IMG/VR virus record: IMGVR_UViG_3300021964_006196
Location: 1 to 20,095 of that record
Length of the DNA: 20,095 nucleotides
Direction: 5' to 3' (one strand)
Source of the DNA: a virus
Below, piece by piece: positions 7,790 through 15,196 of the stretch; the stretch's first letter is position 1; each line of letters opens with the position of its first letter. The position numbers and the translations under genes are program-made. Below the pieces are notes generated by a model. That model made no database searches. It was not told the DNA's origin and saw only the letters and a list, made by a program, of their open reading frames with translations.

Positions 7790-9198
7790 AGCAAATGTGC
7801 TAACTCCGGAAATACTTTTGCTGCACTCACACCTCGAATAGCATCTAGTTTGTTTGTGTACTCTTTGAAGCCGGGTAGTAAGTGGCTGTTATCTTGTGCA
7901 TCCATGTGATTAAGAACTGCTTCCCAACGTTTCCAACCGTATGGATTGTGTTTCCAAAAATCGTCATCTTGTCTGTAGTTGTTCCACAGCCAGTCTTTAA
8001 AGTCCATAAAACGTTCACGCACTTCTTGCTTATCTTCTAATGGTAGAATCTGTATGCTTAAAAACGTAGGAATGTATAATAAGTGCATGTTGACTAAACC
8101 GCCGCCCATTTGTGTTCCGCCTGGAACAGTGCCTACATTTAGTTTTTTAAACCCACTATCTAGTTTCCACTTCATAAAGTCTGGCAAATGTTTTACATTG
8201 AATATCTGTATTGCTGTTGCTAGACTTGTTTGTATGTTGTCTGGAGTGTTATCAAGCATATGTAAAGTTTTTTCTACAGTTTCAAAGTCTGTAGGGTAAC
8301 GTATGTATTCGTCACGTTCATGACTTGCATCCATGCTGATAGCAAACTTAACTTTTCTAAACTTGCTCCATAGTTCAATCAAATCATCATCGACTAGCAA
8401 TCCGTTAGAGTTATAACGTAACAGTATTTTGTCTTGATAACCTTGACGTACTATTTCTTCAATAAACTGTTTGTGTTCTTTGATCATTAAAGGCTCGCCG
8501 CCTGCAAAGTACACTTGTCTTAGGTTAGGAATCTGAGCATACATTTCTTCCCAGAATGTATCCTTTTCATGCCACTTATTATTAAACTCTTTTTTATCCC
8601 ACTGCATCTGCTGTTTAACAGATTCGTTATCAAGTTGTGGAAATAGTTGCTGCCAATCTTTAACCCATTTTGAACTATCATGCGGACTGCACATTACACA
8701 CTTAATATTACAAGTATGTCCTAATCGCAAGTCTAAGTATTTTAAGTTTTCAGGAACGGTTCCGTCTTCTCGTGTTTGGCGTACTAGTTCAGGAATGTCT
8801 ACACCATCTTCGTACCATGTACCGCTTTCCCATACACGTTTACTTGCTACACCTTTAGACTCTTCTTCAAAGCACTTACGACAACTAGCAGGTATCTCGC
8901 CTTTGAGCATAGTTGTGCGTACACTTCGCATGTAGTCATTGTTCCATGCTTCCATAGGTGTTTCACGACCAAAGTTTGCAGGCTTGCCGTTTTCCATTTT
9001 AACAAGTCCTACTTCGTGATCATTACCTGCACCACTTGCGTTTGCACTACAGCATAGTCGCATGTCGCCGTTAGGTCTTGTAGCAAAGTGTATCCAGGGT
9101 AGTACACAGAAAGTAGGCGTACCTGACTGTTGTTCTATGATACGCTGATACTTTCCTAGTTGTGTATCCTCTGGGTGATACCAATACTTATTCGACAT
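7786..9198 (-). CDS. Radical SAM protein with N-terminal twitch-like cysteines (group A)
   Basis: A 470-residue protein from the ATG at 9198. This start has AAGGAG 7 bases upstream, the best ribosome binding site in the window. An upstream in-frame ATG at 9261 would add 21 residues buried in the previous gene and is not preferred. The N-terminal auxiliary set is C31 (FCVLPW), C49-C50 (RLCCSA), C106 and C109 (SCRKCFEEE). The core is C163-x3-C167-x2-C170 (CNIKCVMC), with GGEP at 233-236, then YNSNG and SMDASHERDEYIRYP. The tail (LDAIRG, then FPELAHLL) matches the partial protein at 1-746. It is the longest of the single-domain radical SAM proteins here. The gene follows the PP-loop fusion with an 11-base overlap. 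The substrate is unknown. Confidence 0.93.
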   Translation of the reverse strand: MSNKYWYHPEDTQLGKYQRIIEQQSGTPTFCVLPWIHFATRPNGDMRLCCSANASGAGNDHEVGLVKMENGKPANFGRETPMEAWNNDYMRSVRTTMLKGEIPASCRKCFEEESKGVASKRVWESGTWYEDGVDIPELVRQTREDGTVPENLKYLDLRLGHTCNIKCVMCSPHDSSKWVKDWQQLFPQLDNESVKQQMQWDKKEFNNKWHEKDTFWEEMYAQIPNLRQVYFAGGEPLMIKEHKQFIEEIVRQGYQDKILLRYNSNGLLVDDDLIELWSKFRKVKFAISMDASHERDEYIRYPTDFETVEKTLHMLDNTPDNIQTSLATAIQIFNVKHLPDFMKWKLDSGFKKLNVGTVPGGTQMGGGLVNMHLLYIPTFLSIQILPLEDKQEVRERFMDFKDWLWNNYRQDDDFWKHNPYGWKRWEAVLNHMDAQDNSHLLPGFKEYTNKLDAIRGVSAAKVFPELAHLL

Positions 9199-11062
9199 TG
9201 TTTTGCTCCTTAGCCCAGTTGCGTTCTTGACACCAAAAGCACTCTCCGCACTCTGGCACATACTTTCCTTGCATATAGTTTTTGTAGTCTAAATGTTCAA
9301 AGTCACCTTCGCAACTACGTGTAGTATGAAACAAGTCCATAATGTCGTTGTCAATGTATTGTTTTACAATCCAATCTTTTTCAACATACAAAAAAGGATG
9401 ACATGCTAATGTTCCTTCATGCTTTTTAACTAGTTCGTTAGCATCAGGATATTCTACATCTCTGTCAGGCATTCCTTTACTAATACTAGTATCACTAGGG
9501 TTTTTAGTTTTTGCGCCAAACCAGGCATCAAACTTATGCTCGTTAGCAAGCCATTCGGCATGAGATCTAACAATGATTTGATCTCCGCTTCTAATGTTAC
9601 CATACTCGTCTATAATGTGGGCGCCTTTATCACTGTACTCTAGTTCTGGTGGTACAAAGTTTTCATGGCGTACAAAGTTTATATTTGGGAAACGTGTTCT
9701 TAGCCAACTGAACACTCTAAAGCTATCATAACGTTGCCACGGTCTAGTTTTCCATAATCTAATATGACTAATCATATGGAAAGTAACTTGTTGATCAGGT
9801 TCTACAAAACTTGCAAGTAGATATGCTAACAATGCACTATCTGCGCCACCGCTTAAACTAATACCTACACTAGTCCACTCTTTATCAAAAGGAATAAACA
9901 AGGTTCCTGTTTTCTTAAACTTAGTCATATCAAACTCACCATTTAAGTAAGCATGATTAACTTCATTAATAAGTCCTTTTGGTCTTACTTCAATCTGCTC
10001 TTCGATTTGATCTGTAGGCTTTGAAAGATTGTTTTCTTTTAATACTCCGCATGTTCTAGCACACTTAATAAGTTTATGTTCACCTTCCCAATACTTGTGC
10101 CATACGTTTTGCCATATATCAGAGTTTATAATATCCTTTACTGATGTGTTTAACGCACAAGTGTCACCCAGTTCTGCAACTAGTTCTTTATGCTGGTCTA
10201 ACATTTCTTCCATAATGTGTTGTGTATTAGGCTGTTCATATGTTAAGTTATACGGAACTGCTCCTAAAAAGCAACACGGATAAACATTACGGTAAGCATC
10301 AATGTAAATCTCTTTATTACGCAATACTGCGCACTCGATCTTAGATTCTTTTACAATAGTTTTATAGTTGTCTATTACTTCTTGCGTTACATAACTTAGT
10401 TTTGACCCAGTTGGTGCTTCTAGATAATCTACAGTATTTCCGTCTTTGTCGTATACTGGAAACTTGTCATCTGCAATAAATCTTGCACTATTTTTGTGAT
10501 GGAATAAACTAAATCCCATACGCTCTGCTGTTTCTTTTGCTTTGTCAACTTGATGTTCATTATGTTTAAAACGTATAAACGCCCATTCTGCTGTGCCGCC
10601 AGCATCAATAAATGCTTGTGCATTAGCAATAATCTTGTTATAGTCAGTACCGATGCGATATTTGCTGTGTGTATCTTCTAAACCGTCAATAGCAAAAATA
10701 ACAGCATGTCTGTTAGGCATTACTCTGGCAAGATCTCTCCACCAATCTAAACTTCTAGCACTTGCGTTTGTATGTACACGAATATAAACATCAGGATTTA
10801 CTCCTGCTGCATATTCTATCATGTCTTTTAGGTCTTGATTAACAATAGGATCTCCATAGTTTCCGCAAAAGTAAAAACTTTTTACTTGCATTAGCACTTC
10901 TGGAGACATTATTTGTTTAAACTCGTCTAGTGTCCAATCTTTGCCATTAATAAGAGGGTTGTCTTGTCCGCCGTGATAGTTGCGGCTGCACATTGGACAA
11001 CTTGCTTGACATCTATTAGATATTTCTAAATGTATTTGTCGTAGCTCACTAAACTTAAACAT
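9188..11062 (-). CDS. Radical SAM / PP-loop ATPase fusion protein with QueC-like cysteine cluster
   Basis: A 624-residue two-domain protein. Residues 1-340 are a radical SAM enzyme: C18-x3-C22-x2-C25 (CQASCPMC), GNYGDP at 67-72 in place of GGEP, then FAIDGLEDTH. SPASM-like cysteines follow at C244, C263-C264, C334 and C338. Residues from about 390 to 624 form a PP-loop ATPase domain with SLSGGADSALLAYLL (P-loop SGGADS at 404-409). It ends with C584 and C605-x2-C608-x2-C611 (ECGECFWCQER). QueC, the PP-loop enzyme that makes preQ0, has a similar C-terminal zinc-binding cysteine set, so this half may be QueC-like. The radical SAM half is not a QueE. Some PP-loop enzymes adenylate a carbonyl group to introduce nitrogen or sulfur; the fusion suggests coupled steps on one substrate. 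GGAAG precedes the ATG at 11062, which overlaps the upstream stop as ATGTTTAA. Confidence 0.93.
   Translation of the reverse strand: MFKFSELRQIHLEISNRCQASCPMCSRNYHGGQDNPLINGKDWTLDEFKQIMSPEVLMQVKSFYFCGNYGDPIVNQDLKDMIEYAAGVNPDVYIRVHTNASARSLDWWRDLARVMPNRHAVIFAIDGLEDTHSKYRIGTDYNKIIANAQAFIDAGGTAEWAFIRFKHNEHQVDKAKETAERMGFSLFHHKNSARFIADDKFPVYDKDGNTVDYLEAPTGSKLSYVTQEVIDNYKTIVKESKIECAVLRNKEIYIDAYRNVYPCCFLGAVPYNLTYEQPNTQHIMEEMLDQHKELVAELGDTCALNTSVKDIINSDIWQNVWHKYWEGEHKLIKCARTCGVLKENNLSKPTDQIEEQIEVRPKGLINEVNHAYLNGEFDMTKFKKTGTLFIPFDKEWTSVGISLSGGADSALLAYLLASFVEPDQQVTFHMISHIRLWKTRPWQRYDSFRVFSWLRTRFPNINFVRHENFVPPELEYSDKGAHIIDEYGNIRSGDQIIVRSHAEWLANEHKFDAWFGAKTKNPSDTSISKGMPDRDVEYPDANELVKKHEGTLACHPFLYVEKDWIVKQYIDNDIMDLFHTTRSCEGDFEHLDYKNYMQGKYVPECGECFWCQERNWAKEQNNVE
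9206..9211 (-). promoter_or_regulatory. Strong Shine-Dalgarno site for the gene starting at 9198
   Basis: On the minus strand this reads AAGGAG, 7 bases before the ATG at 9198 and inside the 3' end of the fusion gene. It decides the start in favour of 9198 over the in-frame ATG at 9261, and it shows that the translation machinery here recognises canonical Shine-Dalgarno sequences. Confidence 0.75.
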
Positions 11063-11657
11063 GTTTTCTTCCTATAATCATATAACGTTGATACTTAGGT
11101 AACTCCATTACACCTTTCCACATAGGTGTAATATTGCTCATTTTAACAAAATCATCTAAGTCAACTGAACATCGTATGTGTTCTTCTAGCTCAAAGTAGT
11201 TATTACTCTGCAATACTATGAGAGAGCTGTCTGGCTGATTGTTTAACCATTGCTCGTATTGTTCTTGTGTAACGTGTTCACAACTTGTATTGATAACAAT
11301 GTCAGCAGCTTCCATATGATAGACCATATCCTCTGTTACTGCACGAAACATACCCCTCATTTCGTATGCTTTATTCATTGTATTTGCAGTTTCTTCGCAT
11401 ACAGGGTCAATATCTACACTTGTGATTCGTCCAACATTAATGCGGCTATTAAAAATAAGACTAGCAAGAACTCCATTCCACCCTCCATATATAACAATGT
11501 TATTACGATATTGACTAACATAGTTTTCAAGTGTTTCTATTAGCCATTGCTTGCTGTGTATTTGTCCTTTCCAGAAACTTTCAAGTGTACGATATCGATC
11601 TTCGCTATTGCGAATAGCGTCCATCCAGTATAATACGTCTTCTAGTTCAACTTTCAT
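11055..11657 (-). CDS. Methyltransferase-like Rossmann-fold protein
   Basis: A 200-residue protein from the ATG at 11657, chosen because AAAGG (CCTTT at 11664-11668) lies 6 bases ahead of it. A longer start at 11687 would add ten residues inside the previous gene. Features fit a class I SAM-dependent methyltransferase fold: a glycine-containing motif I (IVIYGGWNGVLAS, residues 54-66), an acidic motif II strand end (TSVDIDP, 79-85), and a motif IV-like strand DIVINTSCEHV (119-129). The first loop, GGWNG, departs from the usual GxGxG, so SAM binding is probable rather than certain. There are no membrane segments or obvious target-recognition domain. It lies between two radical SAM genes with 11-base and 8-base overlaps, so it probably acts in the same pathway. 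The methyl acceptor is unknown. Confidence 0.85.
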   Translation of the reverse strand: MKVELEDVLYWMDAIRNSEDRYRTLESFWKGQIHSKQWLIETLENYVSQYRNNIVIYGGWNGVLASLIFNSRINVGRITSVDIDPVCEETANTMNKAYEMRGMFRAVTEDMVYHMEAADIVINTSCEHVTQEQYEQWLNNQPDSSLIVLQSNNYFELEEHIRCSVDLDDFVKMSNITPMWKGVMELPKYQRYMIIGRKHV

Positions 11658-12660
11658 TTTTAGCCTTTGGTATTTTTGAATCTGCACTACTTACACAACT
11701 AGGTGTAATGCATGTTTTTGGTTTATCAAACAGTTTAAAACCTTCTGTAACAGTACCTAGTGGTTCATCGTGACAACTATAACTACGTTTTACTTGATTT
11801 TCACGTATAACTATTCCTTGATAGCCTGCGTTACAAGTCCAGCCTTTGAACTTGTTAAATCCAAAAGCATTTAACCGCTCTGCTTGATCTAAGTTATATT
11901 TGTTTCCGCTACGGTCTTGTAGTTCAACTTGATATAACGGTATCAACTCTTTGTATTCGTCTGGGATTCTTTGTGGGAATCCTGTTTGCATGATTGAGAT
12001 TTGCTCATCTGTGTAGCCTCCAACCACGCTTGTGGCGGTATCATTGGACTGTGGTTTGAGAGTAACATTGATACCTCTGGCGGCAAATCGTTCAAGGCGT
12101 TCGTAAAGCTCTTGAAACCTTTCTGGAACCATAACTTGATTGATTGTAACAAAGGTTCCTCCTTTCATTAACTGTAAACACTTGTCTCCAAACTCTTGCT
12201 CGTTTGCAAACTCGTCATGAAAACTTGCGGTTACACTTCTACGTTGCAAAGTACTTGTTGCATCTAACCACTTTGCCCACCATTTGCTGCCAGGACTTAG
12301 ATTTGTGGTCATGTGTATACTTTGATATTCGGGTGCTGTATCACTACAGTAATACTCTATAAGTTCCCCAAAGTATTTATAGGCTGTAGGTTCGCCACCA
12401 CTAAAACTAAAATGAAAGTTTTTAAACCCATTAAGCTGTGCTTGGTACTTTATATTGTCTATTGTTTGTTTATATACATCTAAAGTTTGATGATCAGGCT
12501 TATCTGATCTAGCATACGGCCAACAATAGCTACAGTTGTAGTTACAAAATCTACCTAATATCCAAGAGACTGTAAAGAGATCTGTGTTAAGCAAGGTCTT
12601 TTGACCAAACTTAACAATATCATCGAACGGTATTTCTTGAAAGTTAGCTTCATTTGTCAT
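11647..12660 (-). CDS. Radical SAM enzyme with incomplete auxiliary cysteine set (group C)
   Basis: A 337-residue protein. The core is C39-x3-C43-x2-C46 (CNYNCSYC), followed by WPYA; GGEP is at 88-91 and TTNLSPGSKWW follows. The C-terminal region has GWTC, a cysteine 20 residues on, then C317-x4-C322. Where relatives continue with C-x-C, this one has C322-V-S324, so at least one auxiliary ligand is missing. It still ends in IPKAK, like the VPKAK/APKAK of the group B pair. The ATG at 12660 has no Shine-Dalgarno sequence. It lies directly at the predicted transcription start of a consensus-like promoter, so the message may be leaderless. It is the first of eight tightly overlapping genes running left to 3454. 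The substrate is unknown. Confidence 0.92.
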   Translation of the reverse strand: MTNEANFQEIPFDDIVKFGQKTLLNTDLFTVSWILGRFCNYNCSYCWPYARSDKPDHQTLDVYKQTIDNIKYQAQLNGFKNFHFSFSGGEPTAYKYFGELIEYYCSDTAPEYQSIHMTTNLSPGSKWWAKWLDATSTLQRRSVTASFHDEFANEQEFGDKCLQLMKGGTFVTINQVMVPERFQELYERLERFAARGINVTLKPQSNDTATSVVGGYTDEQISIMQTGFPQRIPDEYKELIPLYQVELQDRSGNKYNLDQAERLNAFGFNKFKGWTCNAGYQGIVIRENQVKRSYSCHDEPLGTVTEGFKLFDKPKTCITPSCVSSADSKIPKAKNES

Positions 12661-12667
12661 TTGTTTT

Positions 12668-12696
12668 ATTATAGCACACTCTTTTAGAAATGTCTA
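12668..12696 (-). promoter_or_regulatory. Sigma70-type extended -10 promoter for the leftward radical SAM operon
   Basis: On the minus strand, TAGACA (12696-12691; 5 of 6 matches to TTGACA) is followed by a 17-base spacer and TATAAT (12673-12668), with TG one base before the -10 (TGcTATAAT). The -35 lies just inside the 3' end of the dehydrogenase gene. Usual spacing puts the first transcribed base at about 12661, one base before the ATG at 12660. The near-consensus elements make this the clearest promoter in the window. Host RNA polymerase recognition is assumed, not shown. Confidence 0.7.
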
Positions 12697-13913
12697 GTAT
12701 TTCCGTAATGTATTACTGTACTTGCATTACTCGAAAACTTACGCCAGGGGTCTACAACTACACTACCTGCTGGTATTACACAGTATAGCATGTCTGTATT
12801 ATCACCTTCTTCTTGCATATACTTGTAAGTTGTACTAGCACTATGCGCCATAAGCATTACACATGGTTCCGATGGCTCATTGTTATCACCTGTTAATGGA
12901 TCTATATAAGTAGGTGCAAAGCCGTGTTTTTTGCAATAATGTCCTACTAAGATACTATAACTTCCATCTTCATACGGAACGCCAGGTTTATACGCCTTTC
13001 CGTGAATGTAAATGGGCATGTTCTTTTCATTGGCAATGTCTACTAGTTTAAGTGCAAGATTTTCTGCCTGTATTTCACGAGCATTCATAATGCTGTCAAA
13101 CAAGTCGTAACCTAAACCCAGTTCGTGTGCCATATAACGCAATGCAATATTATCACGAGGATGACATGCACCACCGTCGCCCATACCTGCTGTCATATAT
13201 TGTGGACCCATAATACGCATTGTACTTTGTGCTAGTGCATCTGTTACAACGTCAACATTAATGTTACCCTGTTTTTCAGCAACATCTTGTATCATATTAA
13301 CTAAGCCAATCTTAGCACTGATAAATGTATTGTAGAAAACTTTAATACATTCACACTCGTCCCAAGTACCAACTATATAACGAGGATCGTTTTCCATTAC
13401 AGTCTTATAAAAATCTACAAGCTGTTTAGCATCACCTGTTTCAGTACCATCTTCTGTACCAATCATTACCATTTCAGGATTAACCATATCCCATGCTACA
13501 CTGCCCATAGCAATCAAGTAAGGGTTGTAAACAAAACGTGTGTTAGTTACTAGCGGTACAAAGTGACTTCTAGTAGTACCTGGTAATACTGTACTAATAA
13601 GGACTAGTAACTGATCTTTGTTCATGTACTTGTTTGCTTCTTCTAGTACATGTTGAACAATAGCGTATCCAAAGTCTTTAGGCTCTAAATGTGCAGTGGG
13701 TGCTCTACCATCATAATCCGGATCGTGAGGAGTAGGCACTGCAACAAATACAATATCTCTATCTTCTACGCATCCTTTTATAGTAGGAAACATTGTAACA
13801 TCATTACTTGTTCTTTTAGCAATATCATATGCTGTTACGTTATGTCCTTTTTGTGCTACTGCTTCAGCACAAGGCATTCCGAGTTTTCCAACGCCAATAA
13901 AGCCTATGTTCAT
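12684..13913 (-). CDS. UDP-glucose/nucleotide-sugar 6-dehydrogenase family protein
   Basis: A 409-residue NAD-dependent nucleotide-sugar dehydrogenase relative. Family members oxidise UDP-sugars twice, from alcohol to acid (for example UDP-glucose to UDP-glucuronate). Visible landmarks: Rossmann GxGxxG (G7, G9, G12), ISTVLPG with the conserved Thr108, CIKVFYNTFISAK with Lys191 and Asn195, the catalytic Cys250 in GGACHPRD (247-254) with Asp254, and GKAYKPG in the C-terminal domain. Length is normal. Oddly, the family's NPEFL.EG segment reads NPYLIAMG (130-137), so both usual glutamates are gone (Tyr132, Met136). The Arg of the usual D.RESS segment is also absent (PYEDGSYS). This suggests an altered substrate or reaction. 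AGGA lies ahead of the ATG at 13913. A 23-base gap with a promoter separates it from the radical SAM run. Confidence 0.92.
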   Translation of the reverse strand: MNIGFIGVGKLGMPCAEAVAQKGHNVTAYDIAKRTSNDVTMFPTIKGCVEDRDIVFVAVPTPHDPDYDGRAPTAHLEPKDFGYAIVQHVLEEANKYMNKDQLLVLISTVLPGTTRSHFVPLVTNTRFVYNPYLIAMGSVAWDMVNPEMVMIGTEDGTETGDAKQLVDFYKTVMENDPRYIVGTWDECECIKVFYNTFISAKIGLVNMIQDVAEKQGNINVDVVTDALAQSTMRIMGPQYMTAGMGDGGACHPRDNIALRYMAHELGLGYDLFDSIMNAREIQAENLALKLVDIANEKNMPIYIHGKAYKPGVPYEDGSYSILVGHYCKKHGFAPTYIDPLTGDNNEPSEPCVMLMAHSASTTYKYMQEEGDNTDMLYCVIPAGSVVVDPWRKFSSNASTVIHYGNTRHF

Positions 13914-13963
13914 CTTTTATCCTCATAAATATCTTAGTTAACTGAGTATTTAATGGAAATAAA
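13914..13963. promoter_or_regulatory. Divergent intergenic region with imperfect palindrome
   Basis: This 50-base gap is the larger of the window's two non-coding stretches and separates two divergent genes. An imperfect palindrome, CTTAGTTAACTGAG (13933-13946; perfect core AGTTAACT, one T-G mismatch pair), sits near the middle and could be an operator. On the plus strand CATAAATA (13924-13931) is one base off the T4-type late promoter TATAAATA, at a workable distance from the ATG at 13964. I see no convincing sigma70 promoter for the dehydrogenase. Assignments are tentative. Confidence 0.45.
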
Positions 13964-15196
13964 ATGGAACACTTACAGGACTGGCTTAAAGATGATGATT
14001 ACTTTAGAGTTTGCCCCTCTGAAATAGGATGTTTTCATCACTACAAAAAACATCTACCGCATTTTAAAAAAGGGGTATACGACAGGATGCCCGTAATGTT
14101 CGCACACTACTCGTATAACAAAAGGTGGCTTCCTACTAGTGATGTTTTTGCAACTGTAAAACCTGAGTTTCTTGCAAAGATTAGAGCTAAAAAATGTATG
14201 TTTGTATTAGACGGAACACACGAAGGCTGGGCGCCAGAAGAACAGTCAGTAGCGATGGCACTTTATTTTAGTGCAATACGTCATAACATTGATCCTGCAA
14301 GTGTTGTATTTTTAAGTGGTAATCTTAGAGAAAAAGCAAACTTTAGATTATTCTACAATGGGCGCAACGACAGAGTTAACCCTATTAGTATTATTGAGAT
14401 TATGCACTGGGATACTTTTCAAAAAGTAATGATGACTGAAGGAAAGAAAAAGTTTGGACGCTATAACAACCTAGTACAAAACTATCAAGGTAAGTTCTAT
14501 CTAAATCTCAGTAGAAGAAAGAGATTTTGGCGTAGTTATTGTACATACAAACTACACGAAGCTGACATTGCAAAATATGGACTATTAAGTCACGATAAAC
14601 TAGATCAACGAGAATACAAAAACAACAAGTTTTATACTGCTGAAATGCAGGAGTTCATGTCAAAAAACACTCCACTTACAGTTGACACTGATGACTTTGA
14701 AACTAACTGGGCATACGATCTCGGAGTAGGTCTACATAGTCAAGTACTGTTTAACTTAACTTCAGAAACACTACAAAGTGACTGGAACGAAACAAGTTTG
14801 TTTTATAGTGAAAAAACATTTAAGCCTATTGTACAAAAAACTCCAGTTATTATTTGGGGGCAAACAGGGCAAAACTATAATCTACAAAGATTAGGTTACA
14901 AGTTATACACTGATTGGTTTGACTACGACTTTGACTTTGAACCAGATATCATCAAACGATGGAATAAGCTAGAAAAAGAACTAGTGCGTGTATGTACTAT
15001 GCTGTCTAAAATGACACGTACACAGCAAATAGATTGGTCAATACAAAATACAGAAGTGTTAGATTATAATCACCATCGTGCAGACTATAATGATTATACT
15101 ATTAGCGAGTTTTTAAGATTTGTTGATCACTGTCAACTAGTGCTAGCAGGAAAGCAGCCCTCAGATGAGGACTACGTTTCAAAAAATGTTTCTTAA
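13964..15196 (+). CDS. Glycosyltransferase-like protein (GT-B / GT10-like C-terminal motif)
   Basis: A 410-residue cytoplasmic protein. The best clue is the C-terminal block SEKTFKPI (282-289), TPVIIWG (293-299) and then LQRLGYKLYTDWFDYDFD. An E-K-x-x-K/A-P-x-x-x-x-x-P-V/F-I-x-x-G arrangement of this kind is found in fucosyltransferase-like GT-B proteins and in many marine phage proteins annotated as glycosyltransferases. The preceding FNLTSETL fits the nucleotide-sugar site. The N-terminal 250 residues show FVLDGTHEGW and KFYLNLSRRKRFWR but no family I can name. It is the only plus-strand gene in the right half: divergent from the nucleotide-sugar dehydrogenase and overlapping tail to tail by 18 bases with the radical SAM gene at 15179. 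It may consume the dehydrogenase product, which is inference. The acceptor is unknown. Confidence 0.85.
   Translation: MEHLQDWLKDDDYFRVCPSEIGCFHHYKKHLPHFKKGVYDRMPVMFAHYSYNKRWLPTSDVFATVKPEFLAKIRAKKCMFVLDGTHEGWAPEEQSVAMALYFSAIRHNIDPASVVFLSGNLREKANFRLFYNGRNDRVNPISIIEIMHWDTFQKVMMTEGKKKFGRYNNLVQNYQGKFYLNLSRRKRFWRSYCTYKLHEADIAKYGLLSHDKLDQREYKNNKFYTAEMQEFMSKNTPLTVDTDDFETNWAYDLGVGLHSQVLFNLTSETLQSDWNETSLFYSEKTFKPIVQKTPVIIWGQTGQNYNLQRLGYKLYTDWFDYDFDFEPDIIKRWNKLEKELVRVCTMLSKMTRTQQIDWSIQNTEVLDYNHHRADYNDYTISEFLRFVDHCQLVLAGKQPSDEDYVSKNVS

Noticed and set aside
9199-9261. Longer start (ATG at 9261) for the radical SAM gene ending at 7786
   Set aside because: The extra 21 residues overlap the fusion gene and lack a ribosome binding site, whereas the ATG at 9198 has AAGGAG at good spacing.
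9188-11062. Calling the fusion protein a QueE-QueC enzyme for queuosine or preQ0
   Set aside because: The radical SAM half lacks QueE features and is much longer, and no QueD, FolE or DpdA relative is in the window. Only the C-terminal cysteine set and P-loop resemble QueC.
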